NCBI RefSeq assembly: GCF_019455445.1
Contig: NZ_JAHWUS010000001.1
Location: forward strand, 186,001-250,000
Origin: Pseudaquidulcibacter saccharophilus
GTDB taxonomy: Bacteria; Pseudomonadota; Alphaproteobacteria; Caulobacterales; Aquidulcibacteraceae
Reading direction: 5' to 3'
Length of the DNA stretch: 64,000 nt
The translations under genes were made by a program, and so were the position numbers. Of this stretch, positions 1-7,988 are shown piece by piece; the first letter of the stretch is position 1, and each line of letters begins with the position of its first letter. The notes below the pieces were generated by a model. The model was not told the origin of the DNA and did not search any database. It worked only from the letters and a program-made list of their open reading frames with translations.

Positions 1-410
1 TCCAATCCCGAATTTATGAAAAATTGTCCTTCTAATTCTTTTGGATTTAATTCATTCTTCTTGCAAAAGGCATGAATCCGCCTTTGCAGATTATCCTTTG
101 AATCTTCGCCATTAAATAGCCAAACCCTTGATTTCTGCTTCACCGTGTCAAAATAAAAGCTCTCACCAAAGGCTAAGCAAATGCCCATTCCAAGCGCAAT
201 CATTGACTTGCCCTGTCCAGCCGCGCCAATTAATGCAGAAACCGTCCCACGTTGCAAGAAATTCCCATAAACCCATTGAATTGGCGGCAATTCGCAATAT
301 TCAGAATGTAAAAAGCCCTCAATCTTAATTGGCAACTTTTGCGCTTCGCCCGATAAGGTAAACAATGGCAATTTCTGCAATCCATCAAGCGTAATTGAAT
401 CAAATGTCAT
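1..410 (-). CDS. RepA-like AAA ATPase/helicase, partial at window edge
   Basis: Only the first ~136 residues are present; the gene continues past the left edge. From the ATG at 410, a Walker A loop GAAGQGKS lies at residues 62-69 and a beta strand RVWLFNGED at about 95-103. That spacing is typical of the AAA_25/RepA family of hexameric replicative helicases on plasmids, phages and integrative elements. It overlaps the end of the upstream Toprim primase gene by 11 bases, so primase and helicase are probably made together and would drive replication of the element. The family call is firm. Helicase activity is inferred, because the catalytic Walker B region is outside the window. Confidence 0.75.
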   Translation of the reverse strand, partial: MTFDSITLDGLQKLPLFTLSGEAQKLPIKIEGFLHSEYCELPPIQWVYGNFLQRGTVSALIGAAGQGKSMIALGMGICLAFGESFYFDTVKQKSRVWLFNGEDSKDNLQRRIHAFCKKNELNPKELEGQFFINSGL

Positions 411-1311
411 AAGGATTTTCCCCTATTCTTTGAATAAAATCGTTCAAATCTTCTTTCTGAATTGGTGAAATTAGTGAATTCACATTCACGCCTCTCGCTT
501 TCATTTTTATTGCAAGTTTTGTGAAAGCGCGAATTCCTGCGACATCATTATCCACCGCCACTATAATATCTTTAATTTGGGGCGGTGGGGTAAAGTTTGC
601 TAGATTCCCAGCATCGCCACACGCCCAAACAGGCAGCCTCTCCAGCCCCTTTAAACGCCTTATAGAAAGCGTTGTTTCAATCCCTTCACCAATACCAAGG
701 AAAGTGTCATTTGGTGCAAGCATTGTGATTTGAATTGCCGAATTTGCCTTATTCGAACCTTTCACATAAACCTTCCCCAATTCGCCCTTTTTGAAGCGAA
801 CTAAATGGGTGAACATGATTGCAGAGATATTATTTGACCCTAATTGCCTAAACGCCGCCCCGATAGCTGGAACTTGTTTGCCTTTGATATTTGCGTTTTC
901 AAAGAATTTAATTGAATCGCAATTTGTCGGCAATTCAATTCCCCTCATTTTGAAATAATAATCGCCTTGGCTATTCAATTCAATTTTTCTGCCACTATCC
1001 CATAATTTATCAAAATCAACTACTGGAATTTCTTCCGCTTCTTCATTAATTTTATCGTCTTGAGCCTCTAGCAAAGCGGCATAGGAAATAGCTTCATTAA
1101 GTTCCTCAACAATTCCGGCCTTAATTAATAATTGTGGAAGCCCACCGCCTTCTTGCAATTCATGGTCAAACCACTCACAAGTCGCCGTATTTAGAACTTT
1201 TGAACCTTTAGAGCCAAATCTAAGCTCACGACGATTTGATTGGCGGTGGTTTACTTCCCCAAGAGCCAATTGGGCGATTTCTTCGACATAATTTAGATTT
1301 AAACAGGGCAT
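400..1311 (-). CDS. Toprim-domain DNA primase-like protein
   Basis: A 303-residue protein, probably the primase of the integrated element. The N-terminal half looks like the DUF7146-type region that precedes Toprim domains in phage and satellite primases. The Toprim core shows the glutamate motif GEGIETTLS at about residues 208-216 and the metal-binding AVDND at about 252-256. I chose the ATG at 1311 because GGGGGAG precedes it; an in-frame TTG lies 12 bases upstream. It overlaps the preceding 169-codon gene by 13 bases and the following RepA-like gene by 11. There is no zinc-ribbon or separate helicase domain, which fits a split primase plus RepA helicase module. Confidence 0.75.
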   Translation of the reverse strand: MPCLNLNYVEEIAQLALGEVNHRQSNRRELRFGSKGSKVLNTATCEWFDHELQEGGGLPQLLIKAGIVEELNEAISYAALLEAQDDKINEEAEEIPVVDFDKLWDSGRKIELNSQGDYYFKMRGIELPTNCDSIKFFENANIKGKQVPAIGAAFRQLGSNNISAIMFTHLVRFKKGELGKVYVKGSNKANSAIQITMLAPNDTFLGIGEGIETTLSIRRLKGLERLPVWACGDAGNLANFTPPPQIKDIIVAVDNDVAGIRAFTKLAIKMKARGVNVNSLISPIQKEDLNDFIQRIGENPYDI

Positions 1312-1808
1312 TCGCTCCCCCAAACATGATGAGGAAGAGGAATAAAATCTCCAGCTTTACGGATTTCAAAATTGTAATCGGGCTTGGAGTGGTTTCGTGA
1401 TTTTTTTACCCATTCGAAGCACGACAATCCCATGAGCATTTCGCAATTCAACCAGTTCTTTACCAAATGAACAATTTGAAACCCATTTCCGTCCAATTCA
1501 AAACATGATACTTTGCCATCCAAGCCAAGACAACTAATTGAGCTAAGAATGTCATATTTGAGATCTTTGACTTCAAAGTTAAAGTTGTTTGATTCAATTG
1601 TAAGAACAAATGCGCACTCGTTTTTGCGTAATTTCATCCCTATGATTGCGGATTTCGAAATCGGTTCTTTGGCAAAGTCATAATTTTCATTTTTCCAATT
1701 GTCAGAACTAGGCTTTAAATCGTATCTTCGAAGCCATAAGAGCGGCAATTCGGACTTCGCCAAAGAAATCAAGCGTGAAGTTTCGTTTTCTAAAGAATCT
1801 ACAAACAT
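1299..1808 (-). CDS. Hypothetical protein of the element replication module
   Basis: I do not recognise this 169-residue protein. It has no signal peptide or membrane segment, and a C-terminal stretch IPLPHHVWG. Its ATG overlaps the stop of the AlpA-type gene in a TAATG junction, behind a good ribosome site GGGAGG, and its end overlaps the Toprim primase gene. Translation is therefore tightly coupled to both neighbours. Position suggests a replication accessory role, such as a PrimPol-like or primase-associated subunit, but no motif supports a specific function. Confidence 0.6.
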   Translation of the reverse strand: MFVDSLENETSRLISLAKSELPLLWLRRYDLKPSSDNWKNENYDFAKEPISKSAIIGMKLRKNECAFVLTIESNNFNFEVKDLKYDILSSISCLGLDGKVSCFELDGNGFQIVHLVKNWLNCEMLMGLSCFEWVKKSRNHSKPDYNFEIRKAGDFIPLPHHVWGSECPV

Positions 1809-1987
1809 TAGTTTCCTCCCTTAACAGGAAAGGAATTCAACCAATTTGTAAGCTCAGATTCTCTGACCCTTGAAGCTTTTCCGATTTTATGAATTTTAAT
1901 TTCGCCACGCTTGGCAGCGCGATAAATTGTCGAACGTGAAATTTGAAACAGGCTACAAACCTGATTTATTTGAAGTAAGTTTTCCAT
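1808..1987 (-). CDS. AlpA-type helix-turn-helix regulator/excisionase
   Basis: A 59-residue protein with a MerR-like winged HTH. It starts MENLLQINQVCSLFQISRST, followed by IYRAAKRGEIKIHKIG, and ends after the wing with an ELTNWLNSF helix. This is the AlpA/HTH_17 family found next to integrases, where members control integrase expression or direct excision. AGGAG ends 7 bases before the ATG at 1987. The stop overlaps the next start in TAATG. It lies between the integrase transcript and the replication genes, as expected for the element's switch. The family call is secure; its exact targets are unknown. Confidence 0.85.
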   Translation of the reverse strand: MENLLQINQVCSLFQISRSTIYRAAKRGEIKIHKIGKASRVRESELTNWLNSFPVKGGN

Positions 1988-2043
1988 ATTGTTCTCCTCA
2001 GAGCTTTCAAGAAGCTAAGAAGAACATAAAGCCTCAAATTATT

Positions 2044-2058
2044 CGACTTTCGAAGTCG
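2044..2058. promoter_or_regulatory. Hairpin in the 87-bp gap before alpA
   Basis: CGACTT-TCG-AAGTCG is a perfect 6-bp inverted repeat in the only gap of the otherwise overlapping gene string. On the minus strand it follows the stop of the 341-codon gene and precedes alpA. No T-run follows it, so it could be an operator for AlpA or a weak terminator. Confidence 0.4.
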
Positions 2059-2074
2059 TGACGATTTCGGATAA

Positions 2075-3100
2075 TTACTCGCCTCTTTTCAATGCTTTAA
2101 TTAGATTTATTTTTGCAGTCTCAAGATTAATTTCTTTAGCCGCTTTACTCAATCCAATCCGCTCATTTTCATCAAATTTTTTAATATGGTCATTAATCGT
2201 GCTAGTAGGAATCATGTACCACTTCTTCTTTTTACCAGAAGCACTAGGCTTTTGAGGCGTGAAAATTTCGCGCAATCTATTCTTTAAATTGGAATCGTTT
2301 TTACACAATTCCGCAAAATTAAAATCAATCTGCTTTGCCAAGTCATTATCTGATTTGAATTTTATGCCGGAAGAGTAAGCATAAATCATGGCCGCTCTCA
2401 TTAGGCTCTTTTGCTTTTCTTCTTTGTCCAACTTAGCCTGATCCATACCTGATTTTCGCGCAAAATTTGCTTTTGCATTTGTAACAGCATTTGCAATCAA
2501 TTCTACTTTGGACTTACCCATGTAAATTTTTTGAGATTTATTTTCAATTTTGGCTATCAATTGCCCCAGCAACATCCAATCACGACCTGAGAATTTTCCG
2601 TAATTATTTTTTATGAATCTCAATTGTTGTTTTGCGCTTGTAACATCATAGGTTATTCCCTCATCAAATTGCGAATTCAAGAAGCTCTCTACTTCTTCCA
2701 TCTCGTCCAAATCTGACATTAAATTCCTCTTATTAAAGGGGAAATTCACAAAGTACTGCCATATAGTCAATTCTTCAAAATTTGAAGAAGGCGCATTATT
2801 GTCATTAGACAACATGGGAGTATCAAAAATTGGATCGTATTCACAACAAACTAATGCCGCTTTCCACCTTGTTTCATCTTCTATATCGAAGAATATTTTG
2901 TAATTTAGCGATATTACATGCCCTTTAAAAACCTTTTCAATTTTAAAATCTTTTGATTGTTCTACACTAGATTTGCATTCAGTGTGACTATCAAGTTCTT
3001 TTTCCAAATCCCCCAATACAGTATCCCAAAAATCTGACTTTTCCCTCCAAGTTGCAGATTTTAATTCTTTTGCCGTAGCTTTATAGTTATTATTTTCCAT
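2075..3100 (-). CDS. Hypothetical protein encoded next to the integrase
   Basis: An unrecognised 341-residue, charged, soluble-looking protein. It has a Lys-rich segment near residues 210-235 and another SGKKKKWY near residue 290, and no signal peptide or membrane helix. The start at 3100 overlaps the end of the integrase gene by 11 bases, so the two are probably cotranscribed. Similar-sized unknown proteins often sit between integrase and AlpA in alphaproteobacterial islands, but I cannot name the family. Base composition is AT-rich, like the rest of this element. Confidence 0.6.
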   Translation of the reverse strand: MENNNYKATAKELKSATWREKSDFWDTVLGDLEKELDSHTECKSSVEQSKDFKIEKVFKGHVISLNYKIFFDIEDETRWKAALVCCEYDPIFDTPMLSNDNNAPSSNFEELTIWQYFVNFPFNKRNLMSDLDEMEEVESFLNSQFDEGITYDVTSAKQQLRFIKNNYGKFSGRDWMLLGQLIAKIENKSQKIYMGKSKVELIANAVTNAKANFARKSGMDQAKLDKEEKQKSLMRAAMIYAYSSGIKFKSDNDLAKQIDFNFAELCKNDSNLKNRLREIFTPQKPSASGKKKKWYMIPTSTINDHIKKFDENERIGLSKAAKEINLETAKINLIKALKRGE

Positions 3101-4313
3101 TGGCTTTCTTTCTTACCAACTTAACAACATTTGCACCCTTACCTTCGCAATAGCTCGCCCATGCGTTCATCATTTCTCGCCGCTTCTCAAGCATATTGCC
3201 GCGCCGATACGCCCTTTCGGCGTGGTTCTTGATTGTGTGAGCAAGTGCCATTTCTGCCAAATCGCCGTCAAATTGGGTTTCGTTTGCAATCCAATCTCTA
3301 AATGTAGATCGGAAGCCATGAATGGTTACATCAAAGCCCCATTCTTGAATTGAATCGGTTAGGATATTGTCGCTTAGCTCCAAATTTGCACTATTACCAT
3401 GAAACACTAGATCGCAGTCTTTATGAATTTGCATTTTCTTCGCTTCTTCAAAAGCCGCCTTTGCTTGCTTTGATAAAGGAACTTTATGTTCTGTTTTGGC
3501 TTTCATTCTTTCGGCTGGAATTGTCCAAACATCATTTTCAAAATCAAATTCAGACCACCGCGCTCCACGAATTTCGCCACTCCTTGCGGCGGTTAGGATT
3601 AAGGCTTGAATAGCCAATGCAGCTACACCTCTCTTAGACTTTACAACTTTCAAGCATTTTGAAATTTCAGAATATTGTAAAGCCGCGTGATGCTTTGGCT
3701 TATGCGATACTTTTGGCAAAGCCTTATCAATTGCGCCCATTGGCAAAGCGTGTTCACGATAACCACGCCCCACCGCCCAATCAACAATAGCTTTAATTCT
3801 TTGCTTAATGCGCTTTGCGGTGACGTGCTTTTCAACCCAAAGGCTTGCCAATGCATCAACAACATATTCATGCTTTAATTGGTCAATTTTTGTATTGCCA
3901 ATTTTAGGGAAAATATATCGCTTTAAGTCGTTAATCCATTGGTTCTTATGTTTGTCATTCTTAAAAGTTGGCGAAAGTTGTTCAAATGTTTTGTAAGCCG
4001 CTTCCTCAAAAGTTAGCATTTGGTGTTTTTTGCGTTTTTCCAATATCGGATCGAGGCCATTCAAGATTTCTTTCTTCTTTTGAATAACCAAAGCCCTTGC
4101 ATCGCTTAAAGTTACAATTGGATAGCTACCAAGGCCGATATTATACTCCCTGCCATCCTTTACGGTACGCAAAACCCACGAAGCCTTACCCTTTGCCCCA
4201 AAAACCAATCTGAGGCCGTCACCGTCTATTAAAACACGTTTCCCTTTGGAAGTTTCAATTTGCCTTGTGCTTAATTTACCCACCGCAAAACCTTTACCCA
4301 TATTTTTACCCAT
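3090..4313 (-). CDS. int: P4-type tyrosine integrase
   Basis: A 407-residue site-specific recombinase, the usual length for P4-type integrases. The N-terminal ~90 residues form the DUF4102 arm-binding domain (VLIDGDGLRLVFGAKG, then GLGSYPIVTLSDAR). A core-binding domain follows, then the catalytic domain with R244 (TAARSGEIRG), H332-x-x-R335 (HGFR), H359 and nucleophile Y369 (AERAYRRG). All catalytic residues are present, so it should be active. It is transcribed away from the tRNA-like repeat 120 bases upstream, the standard arrangement for tRNA-targeting island integrases. An in-frame ATG 12 bases downstream is an equally possible start. Confidence 0.95.
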   Translation of the reverse strand: MGKNMGKGFAVGKLSTRQIETSKGKRVLIDGDGLRLVFGAKGKASWVLRTVKDGREYNIGLGSYPIVTLSDARALVIQKKKEILNGLDPILEKRKKHQMLTFEEAAYKTFEQLSPTFKNDKHKNQWINDLKRYIFPKIGNTKIDQLKHEYVVDALASLWVEKHVTAKRIKQRIKAIVDWAVGRGYREHALPMGAIDKALPKVSHKPKHHAALQYSEISKCLKVVKSKRGVAALAIQALILTAARSGEIRGARWSEFDFENDVWTIPAERMKAKTEHKVPLSKQAKAAFEEAKKMQIHKDCDLVFHGNSANLELSDNILTDSIQEWGFDVTIHGFRSTFRDWIANETQFDGDLAEMALAHTIKNHAERAYRRGNMLEKRREMMNAWASYCEGKGANVVKLVRKKANGK

Positions 4314-4341
4314 ATATGAGTGAGATTTAGGGCAATGTCAA

Positions 4342-4363
4342 GACACAAAATGACACACAAAAT
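4342..4363. promoter_or_regulatory. Candidate integrase arm-type repeats
   Basis: GACACAAAAT is followed at once by GACACACAAAAT. This near-perfect direct repeat sits between the integrase start and the att repeat, where arm-type integrase sites are expected. The role is inferred from position. Confidence 0.35.
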
Positions 4364-4434
4364 CCAGCAATATTCCTTTATTTATAGTTATTATACGAAA
4401 CAAAGAGACACCATGAAAGACAAACTCTTCCCAG

Positions 4435-4451
4435 ACTCTCTGTCCGCCATT
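4435..4451 (+). repeat. att direct repeat, tRNA-Ser 3'-end-like, copy 1
   Basis: ACTCTCTGTCCGCCATT is identical to 7875-7891. Its middle reads as a tRNA acceptor 3' strand TCTGTCC, discriminator G and CCA, which fits a tRNA-Ser gene end. The sequence upstream does not fold as a tRNA, so this is only the duplicated 3' end made by integration. Confidence 0.7.
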
Positions 4452-4612
4452 TATTTGATGCAAGTTATTGAATTTCCTTGATATTATAAAACTTAGCCCA
4501 AAGCGTTCCAGCTTTTATTCCATCCTATAGTTAGTAAAGAGCTTTGGCTTTTAAAACCAAATAGTTTGCCTTTTGTTTTCTTATATTCTAGAAAAATAAT
4601 AGTACAGGAAAT

Positions 4613-6766
4613 ATGCGAATGGCTTTAAAAAGAATAATTACAACTGATAGATGGAATAATGACCCAACCTCAAGGGAGATAGTTGATTACTTAAGCGATA
4701 ATCAAAATATCCTTAACCTCGAGAATGCGTTAGTATATTATGATTTCCCATCTTATTCAGATTATGAATCAAGCGTATTTAGACCAGACTTATTGATATT
4801 TTCACCTGAACATGGAATATTGGCAATTAGATGCTATGATCCGGGGATTTTCCAAAGATCAAACGAAACAATTGTTCAAGTTGATGAGTCTTTGGATGAC
4901 TTTATCAGTAGCCTATACTCTAAATTCATTAAGAGCAGAATACTTAAGAAATCAAGCCAAACCATTATTTTTAATATTCTGCCAATTATTTTCGCTAAAA
5001 ACACTACAAATGATGTGGTTGCTGCACAAGATATAACCTCAAAAATCTGTTCTAGTTTTGAAAACATTAAATCCATATTAGATGAATTACATGCTGTTGA
5101 ACTTTCACCGGAGGTATGCAAGGAAGTTAGATCAATTGTTGAAGGCGCGAAGGCGCTCGGAAAGCCCAATAAGAGAGTTATAGAAAACCCGGCGAATTCA
5201 CCTTTTGCTGTTGCAGTCGATAAAATTGAACAAGAAATTGCTAACTTTGACGAAAAACAACGGCATATTGCTTTAATTGATATCAAAGGCCCAGCACGAA
5301 TTCGCGGATTAGCCGGTTCAGGAAAAACCGTGATTTTGGCAATGAAGGCGGCTCATCTTCATCTAGTTTACCCTGAAAAAAAAATACTTTTTACCTTCTA
5401 CACTAAAAGCCTTAGAAGCACGATCAAGTCTTTCATTACAAAATTTTTCCGAATATACTCGGATAGCGACCCAAATTGGAAGAAAATTGAAATAAGACAC
5501 GGCTGGGGTGGCTCCAACATAGCGGGCGTTTATTCAGATGCATGCAGACGCGCGGGAATTCAAATTCTGAACTTGGATATGGCTCGAAGAATAGCAAAAG
5601 TGGGTGAATCAGAATTCGCAGCAGCATGTAAAAACCTTTTAAGCTCTAATAAAGTTGAAGAATATTATGACTATGTACTTATTGATGAAGGGCAAGATTT
5701 CCCCGATGCATTCTATCAACTTGCTTACAAACTTACAAAAGGGGAAAGGGACAAAAAAAATATTATTTGGGCTTATGATGAACTTCAAGATATTTTAAAT
5801 GTAAAAATTCGCCAGCCTAGCGAATTATTCGGTAGAGATCCCAATGGTCAGCCAATAGTAGATCTAGATAGATCGAGGGGCAACTTGCCACCAGGTGCGA
5901 CTAATGACGCAGTGCTAAGCAAATCATACAGAAACCAAAAAGATGTCTTAGTCTCATCTCATGCATTAGGTTTTGGAGTTTATGGTGAAATTGTTCAGAT
6001 GCTTGAAAGTTCTGAACATTGGGAAGATGTGGGCTATAATGTTCTGACTGGTCCATTAAAAATAGGTAAACCAGTCGATGTTTTCAGGCCAGATGAAAAT
6101 AGCCCAACTAATATTGGTAAAATTGGTGACGCAGAAATAATAGAAACATATACAGCAGCTAATATCGGAGATGAAATTAATTATGTTACCGAACAGATTA
6201 AAAAATTCGTCTCAGGCGGCCTTTATGCCCACGAAATAATCGTTATTTGCTTGGACGATCGCCATGCTAAACATTACCTATCAGGAGTCTCCGCGAGTTT
6301 GGCTAAAAATGGAATAGCCTCTAACAATATTATTGCCGATCCTTATAACGAGCCACCATTTATAATAAACGAAAAAGTCACGCTCTCCACGGTTTATCGA
6401 GCAAAAGGCAATGAGGCAGCACTAGTATTTGCAGTAGGAATTGACGCGATAAACGGTAAAGCCAGATCTGGACGGAACAAACTATTCACTGCATTTACAA
6501 GAACAAAAGGATGGTTAAGAGCGTCAGGAATAGGATTGCCAGCGAATAAATTGCTTGATGAACTTAAACAAGCATTATTGAACTCACCAAATATAAGGTT
6601 TGTGATGCCTGATCCAAGTGCAATTGATACTATTCAGCGAGGTCTAAGCAAAAAGGAAATAACCGCAAAAAAAGCAATTGAGCGCATGATAAACGATTTA
6701 AGAACTGCCGGTTTTACAGAAGCCGAAATATCTGAGCAATTCACTAAAGGTATGAAAAATGAATAG
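4613..6766 (+). CDS. UvrD/Rep-like superfamily 1 helicase, probable antiphage component
   Basis: A 717-residue protein. The N-terminal ~180 residues resemble a NERD/PD-(D/E)XK nuclease-like fold around FRPDLLIF (D59), but the expected Glu-x-Lys reads IRCY, so nuclease activity is doubtful. The SF1 helicase follows: Walker A GLAGSGKT at 232-239, Walker B IDEGQDF with D358-E359, a late motif STVYRAKGNE at about 592-601, and FTAFTRTK at 625-632. The C-terminal ~60 residues are helical and charged. It overlaps the next gene by 8 bases. A helicase paired with a DUF2290 protein matches the defence pair described from P2/P4-type hotspots. Two ATGs six bases apart behind AGGAAA compete as start. Confidence 0.8.
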   Translation: MRMALKRIITTDRWNNDPTSREIVDYLSDNQNILNLENALVYYDFPSYSDYESSVFRPDLLIFSPEHGILAIRCYDPGIFQRSNETIVQVDESLDDFISSLYSKFIKSRILKKSSQTIIFNILPIIFAKNTTNDVVAAQDITSKICSSFENIKSILDELHAVELSPEVCKEVRSIVEGAKALGKPNKRVIENPANSPFAVAVDKIEQEIANFDEKQRHIALIDIKGPARIRGLAGSGKTVILAMKAAHLHLVYPEKKILFTFYTKSLRSTIKSFITKFFRIYSDSDPNWKKIEIRHGWGGSNIAGVYSDACRRAGIQILNLDMARRIAKVGESEFAAACKNLLSSNKVEEYYDYVLIDEGQDFPDAFYQLAYKLTKGERDKKNIIWAYDELQDILNVKIRQPSELFGRDPNGQPIVDLDRSRGNLPPGATNDAVLSKSYRNQKDVLVSSHALGFGVYGEIVQMLESSEHWEDVGYNVLTGPLKIGKPVDVFRPDENSPTNIGKIGDAEIIETYTAANIGDEINYVTEQIKKFVSGGLYAHEIIVICLDDRHAKHYLSGVSASLAKNGIASNNIIADPYNEPPFIINEKVTLSTVYRAKGNEAALVFAVGIDAINGKARSGRNKLFTAFTRTKGWLRASGIGLPANKLLDELKQALLNSPNIRFVMPDPSAIDTIQRGLSKKEITAKKAIERMINDLRTAGFTEAEISEQFTKGMKNE

Positions 6767-7460
6767 GCAAGATTTAATTGCTGAAATTAGATACGTTTGG
6801 GATGTAATAAGCCAAATGAAGATTGACTTAAGTTTTTCCAATCCCATCCCTTTAGTCGCCAGCGAAAAATTTAAAGAAGTTTCTCGGGATCGATCAAGCA
6901 GCTATGAGAGAATATACTTAGTAGGTTTAAAAAATTCAGAGTATAATATCTTGCTTGCGGATCACTCTTATTTCCAGTTTGGATTTGCTGGCCAAAACTC
7001 CCTAAGATTCGCATACTACCCAAATCCTTTTTTTAGCCTGTCGGAAGCCAATTCGGAAATGCTAAAAGAGCTCGAATACTATCTTGAAGAAGGCATTGTT
7101 TCTTATGAAGATTATTTAATGAAACTTAGCGAGCTTCGAAATGGTAATCATGCTCCGTACCTTAGATTTGATTATTCGGCCGCAGAGTATAAAAAATTGT
7201 CACATCCCGCAGCACATTTGCACCTTGGAAATCATTTTGAAAATAGGTGGCCAACACGGAAAATCCTTACTCCAAAGGCATTCGCATTAATAATTCTCAA
7301 GCACTTCTACTCCAATTATTGGGAAGACATTAAAACTGTTTCAATCTTAGGAGTTCCTCATGAGCTAAATGCTCTTTTAGCAAGGTGCAAAATGGACTGT
7401 TCGATTGTTCCTATTGAATTCTTCGACGCAGATGAGGAAAACCAATTTCATTTAGCTTAG
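6759..7460 (+). CDS. DUF2290-like protein, partner of the helicase
   Basis: A 233-residue soluble protein. Notable segments are FGFAGQNSLRFAYYPNPFF near residue 75, YLRFDYS near 135, and SHPAAHLHLGNH near 150 followed by a TPKAFALIILKHFY helix. From memory these fit DUF2290, whose members sit beside a superfamily 1 helicase in a two-gene antiphage system named after that pair. It overlaps the helicase gene by 8 bases, so the two should be translated together. The His-rich HPAAHLHLG block could bind metal, but no enzyme activity is known to me. The family call is from recall, not a search. Confidence 0.6.
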   Translation: MNRQDLIAEIRYVWDVISQMKIDLSFSNPIPLVASEKFKEVSRDRSSSYERIYLVGLKNSEYNILLADHSYFQFGFAGQNSLRFAYYPNPFFSLSEANSEMLKELEYYLEEGIVSYEDYLMKLSELRNGNHAPYLRFDYSAAEYKKLSHPAAHLHLGNHFENRWPTRKILTPKAFALIILKHFYSNYWEDIKTVSILGVPHELNALLARCKMDCSIVPIEFFDADEENQFHLA

Positions 7461-7555
7461 GTTACTAGAAAATGGTTACGCATAAAATTTTACGCAAATC
7501 GCCTTTAATTGGCTGCATATAAATAGCGAATTGGTTATGCACCGAGTTACACAAA

Positions 7556-7834
7556 TTATATTAAACTGAGCAGCTTAACTTCCAGCTTCGCTAATTCTTC
7601 ATCACTTATGAGTTCTAAAATTCTTAAATCATCCACTGATTTTTCGTCCGAGCATGCAACCTTCTTTTCAAGATACCCCAATAATTTAGCCTTGCCCATA
7701 ATAGCTGATATAGCAGCATTAAAATGAATAATTTTATTATACATGGCCTTAACTCTGGTTTCTTCAAGTTGATCGGCAATGTCTCCAATTGTTATACCGA
7801 CCAATTCCACTAACCCTACCTGAATTTTCACCAC
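7556..7834 (-). CDS. Short protein, possible terminase small-subunit remnant
   Basis: A 92-residue reading frame with a GTG start and no clear ribosome site; an in-frame stop lies just upstream. The segment AAISAIMGKAKLLGYLEKK followed by an acidic ISDEELAKLE tail resembles the C-terminal part of phage small terminase subunits, where a similar helix precedes an SDEEL motif. The DNA-binding N-terminus is absent, so it may be a decayed fragment. It is convergent with the helicase pair and ends 95 bases from it. The resemblance is weak. Confidence 0.35.
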   Translation of the reverse strand: MVKIQVGLVELVGITIGDIADQLEETRVKAMYNKIIHFNAAISAIMGKAKLLGYLEKKVACSDEKSVDDLRILELISDEELAKLEVKLLSLI

Positions 7835-7874
7835 TCAACACCATTTGGTTATATTTTTGATAATCTACTTGTCA

Positions 7875-7891
7875 ACTCTCTGTCCGCCATT
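7875..7891 (+). repeat. att direct repeat, tRNA-Ser 3'-end-like, copy 2
   Basis: A perfect copy of 4435-4451. No tRNA fold can be formed with the sequence upstream. It marks the right boundary of the accessory region; folA begins about 100 bases further on. Confidence 0.7.
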
Positions 7892-7988
7892 AATTAATAA
7901 CGCAATTTAATTGCTAAGCCTGCATTTTGCGGCAGAATATATAATTACCTTCTTCCCCGCTTTTGCAAATCCTTGTAAAGCCCTCATT

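Larger units (their letters stand above)
1..4451. mobile_element. Right end of an integrative P4-like/satellite-like element
   Basis: Six genes on the minus strand run away from a tRNA-like direct repeat at 4435-4451. In order they are a tyrosine integrase, an unknown protein, an AlpA-type HTH, an unknown protein, a Toprim primase and a RepA-like ATPase. This int-alpA-primase-RepA layout is typical of integrative elements and phage satellites. Neighbouring genes overlap by 1 to 13 bases. The other end of the element, and the intact tRNA gene it should sit beside, lie left of the window, so its size and cargo are unknown. The element assignment comes from gene content and the repeat. Confidence 0.75.
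4452..7891. mobile_element. Integrase-less 3.4-kb element between the att repeats
   Basis: The segment is bounded by two perfect 17-bp tRNA-3'-like repeats and carries a helicase gene, a DUF2290-like gene and a short terminase-like remnant. It has no integrase, so it may be moved in trans by the neighbouring integrase or be a decayed element. To its right the ordinary chromosome begins with folA. A tandem insertion at one tRNA gene is the simplest reading; the alternative is a single larger element with an extra internal att copy. Confidence 0.6.

Noticed and set aside
128-328. 66-codon plus-strand frame at the left edge
   Set aside because: Antisense to the RepA-like ATPase, whose Walker motif fixes the coding strand.
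4418-4451. Intact tRNA gene at the att repeat
   Set aside because: Only the acceptor 3' side and CCA are present; no D, anticodon or T arm can be built upstream at either copy.
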